From positions 1 through 64,000 of the forward strand of contig JAPDRP010000002.1 in the NCBI GenBank assembly GCA_030247845.1: 64,000 bases of DNA, in the 5' to 3' direction. Position numbers and translations under genes: made by a program. The notes beneath the pieces were generated by a model. The model was given only the letters and a program-made list of their open reading frames with translations, was not told the origin of the DNA and made no database searches. Source of the DNA: Coniosporium tulheliwenetii (lineage: Eukaryota > Ascomycota > Dothideomycetes). Below are positions 11,701-23,217 of the stretch, in pieces. Within the stretch, counting starts at the first letter, position 1, and each line of letters opens with the position of its first letter.

Positions 11701-13107
11701 CAGCAGCCGCCACCGCAAGATCTCGCCCATGGGGGACTCGGCCGTCTGCTGCAGGAACTTCTCGCAGATCTTCTTGATCGGCTTCAGCGCATCCCCTAAG
11801 CCCGCTAGTTCCTGGCTGGCGCCATGGTGGAAGATGAGCAGCTGCACCACCCAGATCAGGCCCGATAGGTGGCTGCTGTAGTCTCCTGGCCGCATCCAGC
11901 CTAATGTTGACGGCTTCACGCTGAGCATTGCGCAGAAGCTCACCAACGGGGAGGTGTATCGCTTGCCGCTAAAGTTGTGGCAGATAAGCCGTATACATAG
12001 CGTCTCCAACGCCCTCTTCAAGGCCGGGCCGTCACCCGCACCGGCCGCCCGCAGCGTCCCTTCCCACGCGTCCCACTGCTCGCTGCTGAGACGGATCATG
12101 TCCTCCGGCTTACTTCGCTTCTGATGATGCTGCTGCTGCTCCTGGCTTCCTTCTATCGTGAAGTAATCGCGGTCGACCACGCGGTACATGTAGGCCAAGA
12201 GTTGCTTCCACAGGCCGAAGTAAGCCACCAGCGTGCTGGCTTCTTTGTCCGGATCGAAGGCTCGAGTCTTCCCCAGCAGCTCTACCTTGGAGGACTGGAA
12301 GCGGTTTAGGACGACCTGTCGAGGCCAGGTCAACATGCAGTCCGGCCCGTCGAAGCACTAGCTGTGAGCCTCTCGTAGGATAGCCTCCATTCCCTCCAGC
12401 ATGGCGGCCAACTCCGGCTCCTGGTCGCTGTCCTTAGGCAGAGCAATCGAGGCCCGAACTTCGTCTTTCTTCAGGTCTTAAATGTGCTCTGCAATACCGG
12501 TCCTCCTTAGCCAAGGCACGACTGCCGACTTATGGCTATCAAAGCCGTGTACCTTGTTAACCTCCTCGGCTACATCGCGCTCCATCTGCCTTAGATCCTC
12601 ATCCTACTAGCGGAAAAACTCCTCCTCTTCTTTCGCTAGCGTCGTCGCAGACCTCGAGTCGGCAGGCTCTAAGGCCTCTTCCTCTACCACGAAATATCTA
12701 ACGTGCTGCGTCTCCGCAAAGAAGGTCTGGAGCTTACACTGGGCCCACAAGGGGATCGGCCTGTTGTGCTTGGCAGGCTTCCGGCCGTGCACCTGCGATA
12801 CGTGATCTTTAACGGTCTTGAGGCTCCGTGTGAGCCCCTCGGAGCAGAGGCAGCAGCGGAAGCCATCATGCTGCTTGAGCCCGTCGATCACCTGGACGGT
12901 CTCCTTACCCGGATACTGGACCTTGTCTGGCGCGAGCAGCCTATAAGTGGAGAAAAGTTCGATCAAGGATTTTAGCTGCTGCCCGAATATTCGATGCGGT
13001 TGGTTTCTGAGGTGTCGCTTCCAGAGGTCTCGCTTCGGTGGTAAACAGAACCCGCACTCCGCGCAGATGAGCACCCGCCTTTTAGGATCGTAAACAAAAG
13101 CCTCCAT
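8704..13107 (-). pseudogene. Telomere-linked RecQ helicase (TLH), full length with in-frame stops
   Basis: This is a RecQ-family DNA helicase of the telomere-linked (TLH) group. The frame is unbroken by indels from ATG 13107 to TAG 8704, about 1,467 codons. The N-terminus has a two-part zinc-finger-like region of the DUF3505 type (CAECGFCLPP then H; CCLCSEGL then H-x5-H). A long TLH middle part follows. The helicase core has motif I PTGSGKS (about 10375), DECH motif II (about 10120), and motif VI QESGRAGRDG (about 9560). The cysteine-rich tail (CDVCKV, CLLCR) is present. At least ten stops interrupt it (for example 12605, 12358, 11206, about 10980, about 10240, about 9135, about 8975). Almost all are TAG where TGG or CAG is expected, which is the pattern of light RIP. 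It is transcribed toward the telomere and flanked by R1/R2 repeats on both sides. It is not likely to make full-length helicase. Confidence 0.92.
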
Positions 13108-13340
13108 TCATTAATAATAATGCGATATATATATATGAGCTTTCCGACACTCCTCCTGCCTTGGATTATGCGAAAAAAAGACCTTCTTTCGCTCCGCCAG
13201 CGGTGCTAGAACGGATGGAATTGCGGTTATTTAATTGCGGTTACCTGGCCCACGCCCACCCCTGCGGGCAAGGGTCATGCAGCGAATCAGCGGCCACAAA
13301 ACGAGAAGTACGGTTCACTTCTCGCAACTAATAAGGGGTA
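13108..13340. repeat. TLH 5' flank, conserved end of the TLH unit
   Basis: The sequence upstream of the TLH start recurs at 29100-29296 and 29440-29631. It holds the motifs GGAATTGCGG, TTTAATTGCGGTTA and GTGCAGCGAAT. All three copies end at the same sequence, ATAAGGGGTA. This marks the outer boundary of the duplicated TLH unit and probably contains its promoter. Confidence 0.75.
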
Positions 13341-13490
13341 GTTATTATACTTTTATATAGAATTTTTTAACTATATTTATTTCCTGCTATTTATCCGCTT
13401 ATAGCCGCTTAGAATCTCTATAACCGGTCTATCTAGCTTAATAATCCATCTTTCTTAATCTTCTCCTTATTAAGCCAGTATACCTTGTAA
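13341..13490. other. AT-rich spacer with partial R1 similarity
   Basis: The stretch 13388-13480 repeats the central part of R1 (GCCGCTTAGAATCTCTAT, then TTAATAATCCATC). It therefore looks like a nested or truncated R1 fragment next to the full copy. Confidence 0.45.
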
Positions 13491-13678
13491 CCGAATCGGG
13501 TCTAGCCTAAAACTATCATAATAAACTATGGTTTTTTTAGTGTGTTTTCCCTTAAAGCCGCTTACAATCTCTATAGCTAGCTTAGTAAGCTTAATAACCC
13601 AACTTTCTTCTTCTTTTTCCTAGAACTCGTGGATCCGAAACTTCCTACCCTCTAAAACCTTAACTAGGCCCAATCGGG
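13491..13678. mobile_element. R1 element, copy 2
   Basis: The copy has the same ends as at 7051: CCGAATCGGGTCTAG at 13491-13505 and CTAGGCCCAATCGGG at 13664-13678. Differences from copy 1 are mainly C/T and G/A changes plus small indels. R1 therefore lies on both sides of the TLH gene in the same orientation. Confidence 0.6.
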
Positions 13679-13789
13679 AGATTCTATTAGTAATCTTACC
13701 GCTTAAAATTCGATACTCTATAAATCTATCCGCTTACCTAAGTCACGTGATAGATACACCTGACTAGAGCATCTAACTACCTTAGCGTC

Positions 13790-13884
13790 TCTAAGAGTCG
13801 GCGCCGACTCTTTACCAAGATTTAGCGCGGACCCTGATTTTATATAAGAATAGGGATCCTAATCGCGATTCTATAAGTATAGGG
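13790..13884. repeat. R2 mini-element, subtype B, copy 1
   Basis: A unit of about 95 bp. It begins with the 14-bp palindrome AGTCGGCGCCGACT (13796-13809) and has TTTAGCGCGGACCC in the middle. A second palindrome is AATCGCGATT. It ends in TATAGGG, where other copies have TACAGG. Confidence 0.65.
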
Positions 13885-13998
13885 ATATCATCGCGATAGG
13901 TAGATAGATTCTAGTCATAACCTAGATCAGAACACGTTCGGGGCTGATATCTGGACATGGTGATGGATAAAGGATAGCTAGTGGAATGTATGATAGAG

Positions 13999-14050
13999 CA
14001 CGTGTAATCGATCGAGAAGCACGTGCTGCTCATGTATGAAGGATCACGTG
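13999..14050. promoter_or_regulatory. Three CACGTG boxes upstream of the kinase gene
   Basis: Perfect CACGTG hexamers lie at 13999-14004, 14020-14025 and 14045-14050, 21 and 25 bp apart. They stand about 325 bp before the likely kinase start at 14375. CACGTG is the E-box bound by basic helix-loop-helix proteins. Function here is inferred only from clustering. Confidence 0.4.
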
Positions 14051-14257
14051 AGGCCTGCTCGCGGTCGCACCGTGAAGACACTATGCAGCAGCTTGATCGC
14101 TTGCATCACAGCACCCTAATGAGTTAACCCTATTTTGATTGCGCAGACAGTGCATATCTATCCTAAGGCAGGTTCCTGAGAAAATTCAAGCAATAGAACC
14201 CTGTGTGGATCGATTGAGTAGGCTTTGATGGACTGAAGACCCAACTTCTGATAGGGG

Positions 14258-14352
14258 TTCTAAGAGTCGGCGCCGACTTTTTGCCAAGATTAAGCGAGGA
14301 CCCTGATTTTGTATGAGAATAGGGACCCGAATCGCGATTCCATGAGTACAGG
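14258..14352. repeat. R2 mini-element, subtype B, copy 2, at the 5' end of the kinase gene
   Basis: The palindrome AGTCGGCGCCGACT is at 14265-14278, followed by AAGCGAGGACCC, TTTTGTATGAGAATAGGG, AATCGCGATT and the end GAGTACAGG. This copy has no R1 beside it, so it defines the element's own limits. It provides two in-frame ATGs (14309, 14342) upstream of the kinase start. Confidence 0.7.
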
Positions 14353-14374
14353 CCTTCGAACCGAAAGCAAGACG

Positions 14375-17300
14375 ATGACAACACACGTCTATCGGTCCGC
14401 ATTTGCTACCGAATCAACTCACACATCTATTTCGAGAACCCTAGACCCTGATATACCGCTGACAACCCCGGAAGTCTCGCAGCAGGCAAATCACTCGATT
14501 GAAGGAAGCCTTGCATCTTTCATCTGCCGCGTTGCCTACTTGGAGAACGAACTTCGCGCCGAAAATGCGGCGTTCTTCGACAGCGATCAGGGAATCAAGG
14601 CGGTGTCGAGAGTTGAGCTTGGATCGGGTGCTTCCTTCTCTGTGGAGCGCGGCGACGTGACCAGAGAAGCCGGGGTCATTCCAAGGGATCAGAATGCGAA
14701 GTCTCGGAAATACATTGCCATCAAGCGTGTAAAAGGCAAGCCTGGTGCGCTGTAAGTAGCGTTTTGAACCTTGCTGCCGTCTCCTTTACCTCTGACGTGG
14801 AATAGCACCAAAGCCAACAAGCACGAACAGCCTAACCAGCCCCGCCAGCCTGAACAGGCAAATTGGACAGATATACTCCTCGAAATCCGTGCTCTGCTGC
14901 ACGAACCACTGCGCTACCATCCCAACATTGTGCGGTTGCTCAGCTTAGGATGGGGATCTTCCCGCGAAACTGGGTCCATATATCCGACTCTTGTAATGGA
15001 ATATGCTACTTTTGGCTCCATGCATCATCTTCAGTCCAGTTCTCCTCCGCTGCCTTTTCGCATCAAACAGAAACTTTGCTATGACGTTGCTCGTGGTCTA
15101 TCCATCATTCATGCGTGCGGTATTGTTCATGGCGACTTGAAGCACGAAAATGTTCTGGTCTTCGAAAACAGATACGACACCTTAGAGGGCCAACCATACA
15201 CCGCCAAGCTCGCTGATTTTGGAGGGGCGGTCATGGATATTGCCCAAAGGGAACTGCATTTCCTGAGGATGGGAACATTTCCATACGATGCACCAGAAGC
15301 AGGGCAACGACTGGATGCCCCAGGGATCAAGAAGACTGATGTCTACTCCTTTGGAATGCTCGTATGGAGGGCTTTTATTGATGGCAGAGACATCATCGCT
15401 GAACTGGGCCTTGGAGCGCAACCAAAGGCAGCTACCCAGGAGCGGCTACGCGATTGGAAAATTCAAGATGAGCTTCTAATCAAAGCCATCAATAGCGTGG
15501 AGTCTTACGCATCAACCAATCACATTCCCACAGAAAGTACCGACTTAATTCTCTACTCGTTGAACACCACCATTCGAGCAGATCCCACACGTCGTGACTT
15601 CACTTCTGCGCAATCAAGACTGAGGGGAATGAGTCCAGCTGAAATAGAGAAGTATCTACCCCTCGCCGTTGCGGTGGACCAGCAAAGGAATGAGGCGGAC
15701 CGTAACTCGGCTCCGGGCAGGCATGGTATGACCGTTGATACCGTCGGATACGCGCTTGGGAAACTAGGGGATGACTACGATGCACAGAATAACCTGCCTG
15801 GATTCAGGACGACACTGTCCCAACCGGAGATTGGAGGGTTCCTTTTTGAACCCTCCAGGCTGAAGAAGATTCTTGATTGGGACCAGCAAGAGATGATTGT
15901 GGAAGACTTAAGGAAAGCTACACAGGCAGTCCATCACAAAGAATCAATAGAACCGCCACCTTGGAAGGCCGCGTATTACCTGTTCCAATGCTACCTTACA
16001 GAATTCGGCGTGGCTTTTGACGCTGAAAACGCCTGTCACTGGCTCTATCAAGCCTCAAAAGCCAAAGATGAAGGTGATGTCGATTATTGGGCTCAGGCTT
16101 GGCTTTGGCGTGTTAGCACTGCGCTGTCTGTGCCTGTGCCTCTGCAACGGGATCAGCTACTCGACTTCCTGCGACTCGGTCTGATGAGAGGTCACAGAAA
16201 TTGTCTGGAAGACGGTAAAGCCATTGTTGCCCAAATCGCGAACAGCGATGAGAAGCGCCGGTGGGAAAGCTCCATGGACGAGGCTGACTGGGCCTTAAGA
16301 ACAATAGCGGGAGGTGTGGGAATGCCGCATTATGCACCTCGAAAAATGAGACGGCTGTACGATTTGATGCATCTCACCGTCCTCGATGACCAAATCAGAG
16401 AAGAACTCGGGGAAAAGTACGATGCCAGTTTACGTCGGGATCCACGGCTCCGAGGCACAGTTTCCTCGGAGGAACAACAGCAACGAAGTACTGACAAGGA
16501 CTATCCATTCGACAAAATCTACGTCAATCACAAAGGCCATGGTCTGCTCCATTACGCCGCATCTGTGGGCAATTTGACGGCCCTTAGGCATCTTGTTGAA
16601 AAGTACTTTTGCGACATCGACCTTGCGAATGAATCGCTTTCCGAGTCGCCTCTCGTGTGCGCCTCTCGAGCAGGCAACTACGATTGTGCAGTCTTCCTGC
16701 TCGACCATGGTGCAAACGCAAACGGAACAGAGTTTGGACAAGAGGCGCCTTTACACTGGCTCTGCAGTATGCAGCCAGAGCACATGGCTCCGATGGCGAA
16801 AAGGCTCATGGATGCTGGAGCTGATCTAGAGAAACAGACTGGCCTCATGCGGAAAGATGTCAGAATGATCAATGCAGACTGGGAAGACATATTCGGGATA
16901 CCTGTCACCCCCTTGGGCAGAGCAGTCCTGATGAGAAGTTTACCCGCTATCAAGGCGCTTCTAGATCTCGGTGCCGATCCTCTCGGCAAATATACCCACA
17001 AAAGCATCATCAACAAATCCGCTGTTGAGTTGGCCGCTGTGCTAACCTTGCCTCATATCCTGGAAGTACTCCTTTCATATGTCGATGAAAAGCGTGAAGA
17101 GAAGCCTCAGGTTCTTGATGATGTCAGTATGCTCAAAGCCGCGCACGAAGCGACTGTTACAGAAGTCGACAGTACGACGCTCCATAGCCGGCTGATTCGA
17201 TGCGGAACAAATTACAAGACTTGGATGTTTCAAACTCTCCAGATTCTTCACGACAGACAGCAGAAACTGCGAAATTGGACAAACATTGGCAGCGCCGCTC

Positions 17301-18639
17301 CACTTCCGGGCATGCAGCTGTGCTGGGAAGTAAGGCTTGGCAATGTCGATATCGTGGAATCGCTTCTGGCTCTGGGACATGACCCAAATGGCTCACCAGG
17401 GTATAAACCTATCGAGGAGGCCGTACTTATGAACCATGACATCCTCTTCCGAGTATTGATAAATCATGGTGCGCGCATCACCACGATGCGACGTTTTGAT
17501 GGTTGGATGCACTTCTCATTGCTTCAGCTGTTGGCTGCCCGACCAAGGACATCGCGAGCTGGTAATTTCATCGCCGAGTATCTGATTCGAGCCGGAGTAG
17601 CACTTGAGCCTTTACCGGATGGGACACCTTCAGCCCTGATCCTCGCAATCAAGAACCGCTATTTCGATCTAGCCGATTTGCTTATAGCACATGGTGCTGA
17701 AATTAACGTTCTTTATCAAGTCTCGCAAAACGGGCCCTGGGGTACGGTACTGAAGGACCTCCTTCAACACCACTCTTATGCCTCGTTAGAGTCAATCAAC
17801 TACTTGTTTAAGAGACAGAAGAGCAACCAGTCGACTCATTTATGGAGTACACGGGCAAATATCGGAGGAGAAGTGGACTGTTCCCCAGCCTTCATTGTGG
17901 ATCAAACTAATGGCCTCTCTGCCCTCCATATCCTGGCTCGCTGTAGTCCGGAAGTCATTAACCACAAATCGCAGATCTCAGCAAGCATGATGAAGGGGTA
18001 GTGGAAGCCTTTGAAAGTCCAGAGAAGATCAACTATCAGCATCCTACTTTAGGCACAGCTCTTTGCATCGCCGCCATGACCGGGAACATCGAGATGGTGG
18101 CGGTATTACTCGAAGTCAAAGCTGACATCACAATTCCTGCCAAGCTGCCAAATATGATGACAGATTCCGAAATCTTGGCATTGGAACTTCAAAAGCATGT
18201 TTTAAAGAGTAGGCGAGGGGAACAGACGCCGTTGGCGTTAGCTTGCGATGCCTTCGAAGCCGAACTTTGTATTCTAGAAAGTAGCGACAACGCGTCTCTA
18301 GAAGACCTCAAACAGTTGAAACGGATTGAAGGCATAATCAAACGGCTACAGACAGCTGCTGCAGGGGGAGCCTATGAGACTGCAGACAGGGATTTAGATC
18401 ACGGTTTCACTACGCTTCAAGAAAGGAAAAAGAGCTTGGAGGATCGAATCAAGCTGCATCTCTCGATGGCTCGAGTGGATTTGCAGGATGACGCTGCGTC
18501 TAAGCCAATTAACCTGGGAATGATAACGGAGGAGAAGCCTTCGGGATGGACAGAGGGATGCGAGATGACTCAAGAGATAAGTTTAAGAGTCTTTCTTAAC
18601 TATCTTAGACAAGGAAACTCGAGAGTTATTACGGTTTAA
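14375..18639 (+). CDS. Protein kinase / Sel1-like / ankyrin-repeat protein, frameshifted near the C-terminus
   Basis: Exon 1 runs to 14751. A 54-nt intron (GTAAGT at 14752, CTGAC branch at 14792, AG at 14805) joins it in frame to exon 2. The kinase domain shows a glycine loop (GSGASFSV), the lysine motif IAIKRV, the catalytic loop HGDLKHEN, DFG and an APE-type GTFPYDAPE, so the catalytic residues are present. A Sel1-like helical region follows (AAYYLFQCYLTEFGV, about 15960-16230). Several ankyrin repeats come next (about 16520-17720), for example GHGLLHYAASVGN and DLADLLIAHGAEI. The frame stops at TAG 17999, but ankyrin sequence continues one frame over to 18639 (TALCIAAMTGN). No intron fits, so a one-base indel between about 17905 and 17998 is likely. 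I chose ATG 14375 because the upstream ATGs lie inside an R2 repeat. The role may be signalling or self/non-self response; that is inference. Confidence 0.85.
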
Positions 18640-18779
18640 AGCTGTATCTTATGTAGTCACATAAGGAGTCCTTATTTTAGCTGCAAAATAGCGAGATGTA
18701 CTCGGCTAAGCTTCCCGCTATTGGTTTTCCTCAGCTCTGCCCAGCCTCTGCTGACCGCTAAGGGTATTTACTAAGGGGT
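18640..18779. other. Intergenic
   Basis: This is the short 3' flank of the kinase gene. No feature is seen. Confidence 0.4.
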
Positions 18780-18995
18780 CAAGGCTCGAGCCTTAAGGTT
18801 CTTACTCTTCCTCCTCGGCTTTGTGGTAATTAGCGTGATCGTTATTGTCTTCGCTGTTGTCTCGCCATCCCTAACCGCCTTTACTAAGCAGCAGCTTTAC
18901 CACCTCCTTATGGCCCCTAGCCGATGCCGTCTGTAAAGCGTTGCCGTACCTCCTGCCTTGCGCGTTAATTCAAAGGAGTAGTGCTATTAACTGTG
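18780..18995 (-). pseudogene. Ankyrin-repeat gene fragment
   Basis: The reverse strand reads INAQGRRYGNALQTASARG followed by HKEVVKLLLSKGG. This is a textbook ankyrin repeat of the type found at the C-termini of fungal NACHT/NLR-like proteins. Stops lie on both sides, and nothing else of such a gene is visible. It is a relic opposite in strand to the kinase-ankyrin gene and not a piece of it, since the repeat types differ. Confidence 0.6.
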
Positions 18996-19445
18996 AAGCC
19001 TACAATCCTCGTATTTTGCCTTTCAGCAGCTTAGCATGTCAGGTTAAGCCATGAGAAGTCGTGGAGTATGCAAAAGGCAGCATCGAAGTGGCGTGATTTG
19101 GCTGATGCAAGAAGTAAGCTGTATGCCCTCGGAACGCACCGAGGCATGTCATGGTAACCAGTCATTGTAGAGCGTCGGCACGATAATCCTTCGCGGCTTA
19201 GATCTGCAATTCAAGACTTGCATGAAGAGGGGCTTAAAGGCAGGCATCGTGATTCAGCTCGTGTCCAGGAAAGGCTGTCAACTTGCGAAATGCGGGGACT
19301 TATGCTTCAGCAGTGTGCCTCGTCTGCATGCACAAGACGTGTTGAGCTGCGGGAAGGAGGGTAGTAGAAACGGGCCGCAAACGGCAGAAGCCAAACCAAG
19401 AAGCGGAATTGGGGCATTCTCAGTGAGTGGAGCCAACCTCTTGTT
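18996..19445. other. Unassigned, normal base composition
   Basis: No RIP-like bias is seen. A 75-codon open frame at 19222-19449 has no recognisable feature. I see no repeat shared with the rest of the window. Confidence 0.35.
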
Positions 19446-22400
19446 CTAGGCCTCACCTTGGCTAGGTTGCGAACGCGACGCGCGGGTACGAAGCACAGAC
19501 CTTCGTGTGTTCGGGGTTACGACAGAACCCGTGTGAACCTGTTTGCAGTAGTAGGCCGCCACTTGCTGCTGGCGTCTAACACGACGTGACGCTCGTCGAC
19601 CACGATCCGGTCCAACCGGCACATCGCTCGCATCCGGTCCACGAACCGTCCAAACCCCTCGCCCACCGCCGCCTTGGGCGTGACCAACACCACGCTCGCC
19701 CAATCCGCCGGCCGCTTGCTATTCCACTCGACGCAACTAATACCCGCCCTCTCGCACCTACTCTTCAAATCCTCGCGCAACGAAATCAACGGCACTACCA
19801 CGATCGTCACCCCGTCCTTAGCGCTAGCTGCCGGCAACATAAAAAACATGCTCTTCCCGCCCCCGTGCCTATAATAACTAATATCGGGCTCTTTCGCTGC
19901 ATGATCGCCTCCAACGCCGGCCTCTATACGCCCCGGAACTCGGCCTCGTCGTTATGGACCAACTGGCGCAGCTGCTTCCTCAAATCCGTCTTGCGCAACA
20001 CCCTCTACCGCTCAAACTCGGCCTACGTCTACTCCGCCTCGACCTATATCCTCAAATGGGGCGGCTCGCCTGCCTCGCAATCCTCCCACGCCGACTTAAA
20101 CTACAAAAATCGGTGCCACTCGACACTGACCCGGCAGAACCCCTAACGCTACGTGATAGTGTGGAACGGCGACTCTATTAAATCCCTCCCGTATATTATC
20201 CCCGCGATCCGCGACGTATGCCTAGCCTATAAATCCTAAATGTCGCTTTCCTCCTCCTCTTCCCCTGTAAAATCGCCTGCACCTTCTTATCTCTACTATA
20301 CTCGCGGACGATGGCCGTGCAAATATATCTCCATATAATAATATTTATCTTTACCCTCATCCCTGCCAACGTCTCGCGCTATAAAACACGACGCACCCTA
20401 TCCGTGTCCTAAAACTCATCCGGGTTACTAGACTTTCCTTCTCCTCCTTCTCCTCCTTCTTCTCCTCCTCCTTCTCTTTCCACTTCCTCTTCTTCTTCCC
20501 CCTCTTCTCTTTCTCCCCTCTCCTCTTCTTCTTATACTTCTTCTTCCCCTTTATCCCCTTCCTTCAACTCTATATCTTCCGGCTTCGGTTCCCATAAAAA
20601 CTCACCAAACTCCTTCCTCCCTTCACTATACATCTGCAAAATCTCGACAAACGGCTGGACCAACCATAAATAATATACTATAACCTCTCTCACCTCCCGC
20701 GGCACGAATCGGTGAATAATCTTCAACTTCCCACTCGAACCATAACCCTTGTGATACCCGGTCATAAACGCTACTAACCCTACTTCGATGAATATACCGC
20801 GTGTGCTAGCGTTAACGCTATTCCTATACTGCACGGTTAAAATCTCCGTCCCGCGTGCCATTAGTCCGCCCGTCATATGGACTAACGTGAATACCTACTC
20901 CTTAGACCGCCTCACCGCCCGCATGTATTGGCGGACGGCTTGCTTCTTCCAAATAATCTCCCCGCTACTCCTACCGCTGCCATCGCCCTCCTTATTACTC
21001 TTAATAAACCTCCCCCTTAACTAATCCTCTTGTAACACCCGCTAATATAACCACCACTAGCCGTCGACCTCGAACTTATTCCGCGGGTCCTTTAAAAAAC
21101 TCCACCCTACCGTCATCTTGACCGGGTTATCCCTTAAAGCATTTATATTTAGCGCGGGCAAACTAGTCGCCCCTCTCTTCACCCTACCCTAGTCGTCGAC
21201 GTCTAATAATAATAAATACTCTCGCAGCTCCATTCGTGCCCGCTCGGTTAACCTATAGATCATCGACCGTAATCTAGCTATAGTAAAACTTAAATAACCT
21301 ATTAAAATCTCGTCCCTATCCCACCTCACTATGCCTTCCTCGGTCGTGTTGTACCGGATCGTCAACCTATACGTCCTTAACCGCAATATTCAATTCACCG
21401 GGCCGGGCTCCCCCATACTCGGTCAACGTCATGAACCGGTTAACTATCGACCTCACCGACTCGACCACTACTGGCGCCTTTACCCTCGCCTCTTACTCCT
21501 CTAGCCCTTCCGTCCGCTGTAATTGCTGGACGCTATCCTCCCTCTTACGGTACGCGCGGTACACAACCAACGCCCGGGCGATAGTGACAAACGCCAATAA
21601 AATGGGCGTGTAATCCTACGCTGTTATCCATCCACTACCCTCGGCCGCCGCTACTAGGGCTATGTCGAACCCTTATACCGCCAACCCGCTCACTAACGGG
21701 CTCGCGTACTCGTCGTCCTTCAGCGGGTGGTCTAATAATGCTAACCAAAACTTCAAACACGCGTCTTCCATACTCGCTACTCTATCTTTCTTGCTGCGAT
21801 TACTCTCTTCATTATTATCATCATCATTATTATCATCATCATCATAACTGCACTGCTCCATTAAATCAATACACTCCCCCTGCTATGCCGTCAACGTGTA
21901 CACCGGCCTGCTCGTCCTCCTTTAGCTCCTCCATATATAACACAACACCCTAATCTAATGCCGGGTGTACTTATCGATCGTCTTAGCTATCTAGTCGGCG
22001 TAAAACGGCTTCTTATTCGACTTCTGCCCTGTCTCTCGTTGGTTAACGTACTCCAACGCGGCATGTCCGACAATCTTAGGCTTATAATACCTAAACGCCT
22101 TCCGGATTAACCGTCGCGTGGCCTTATATGCCTCGGCCAACCCGTCTTTAATATCCGCCTCTTCCCCTATGTCTTCTTGCCCGTCTTCTACCGGCGGTTG
22201 TGCCAACGCGATTATCTATTCGCGGTCGAACTTACCTAAATGCCTCGCCCATCCGGCCCGCCTTAACCACGGGTTAGTAATATATCGGTTACTATTAGCC
22301 TCGATCGCCTTCCGCTTCTTATAATCTTCCACCTCTTCTAACCGCTTCGCCAGCATCCTCTCGCCGCGTTAAACAATGTCCTTAACCTCCTACGTGACCT

Positions 22401-22880
22401 ACTCTCTTCTGCCCACTAGGAAATACTTCTACCCCTTACCTATAGTGAAAAACCGCTAGTAACTCTTCCCTATCTCCTATAATCGGTTCACGGGATGTCG
22501 GCTCTTCACTCGCACATCTCTACCTCGCCTCTAGCTATTAGCCCACCCATACTTTGCCTTATAATACTCCTGGATGCCTTAGATGGTTCGATAAACATAC
22601 GTGCATCTCCGACCATGCTAGTGGTCCTATACGCACTACATTCTATCGTTAAATACGGGCAATCCTTCAATCGGGGCTGTTATCGGCTCTAGATATACGA
22701 CCTCTTCCTCTATCTATACTATAGCATCTAAATTCTGCACTACCTCTATAATCTACTTACGCCTCTTTAGGTCTATCTCAGGATGCTTTACAGCTAAGTG
22801 GGACTCGATCTAGGCGGGAATTAGGGCGAAGTAGTATTCCCTACATACTATAATCTTATATTCGAGCATGTGCTCGAATA
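19446..22880 (-). pseudogene. Second RecQ-type helicase gene (DUF3505 + helicase), decayed
   Basis: Several blocks in different minus-strand frames line up as one fungal RecQ-type helicase, distinct from the TLH at 8704. At 22870-22600 the N-terminal zinc-finger-like (DUF3505/OrsD-type) part reads FEHMLEYKI, CREYYFALIPA, ESHLAVKHPEI and GLPVFNDRM. At 20876-20540 lies a conserved central part (ARGTEILTVQYRNS, HKGYGSSGKLKIIHR). At 19849-19520 the helicase start shows VVVPLISLREDL and a motif II reading DERH instead of DECH. Walker A is broken: just upstream of 19849 the GTG-GKSM coding sequence is short by one base. Stops are frequent, and the carboxy half of the helicase is missing beyond about 19550. 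Many stops fit C-to-T change, but GC-rich coding blocks survive. Confidence 0.7.
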
Positions 22881-23217
22881 TCTCCTAGAGCGAATTTATA
22901 GCTATTACTTTATTATTTCTTTTCCTGATCTTAATTACGGCTTGGCTTATTTACTACTTACAATAATTAATAATAGAATTCGTTGGCGGGCTATCGTTAT
23001 ATATTTATAATGGTTGCTCTATCTATATCGGCCGCCCCTTATTAGTCCTTATTAGTTCCTAGTGCTCGCTCGTCCTGCAGCGGTGGAATATAGCCCTTAC
23101 TTATAATCCGATTCTGAATGTACATACTTAATTTTTCGTAAATCTAACTTAGTATTCTCTATCGTCGGAGATAAATTAATTAATCTATTAATTTACATTA
23201 AAATTAAAGCATTATAG
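22881..23217. other. AT-rich spacer
   Basis: No coding signal or repeat was recognised. Confidence 0.35.

Noticed and set aside
17943..17985. An intron to explain the kinase-gene frame change
   Set aside because: Candidate GT-AG pairs are about 40 nt and still leave a stop codon after joining, so a one-base indel fits better.
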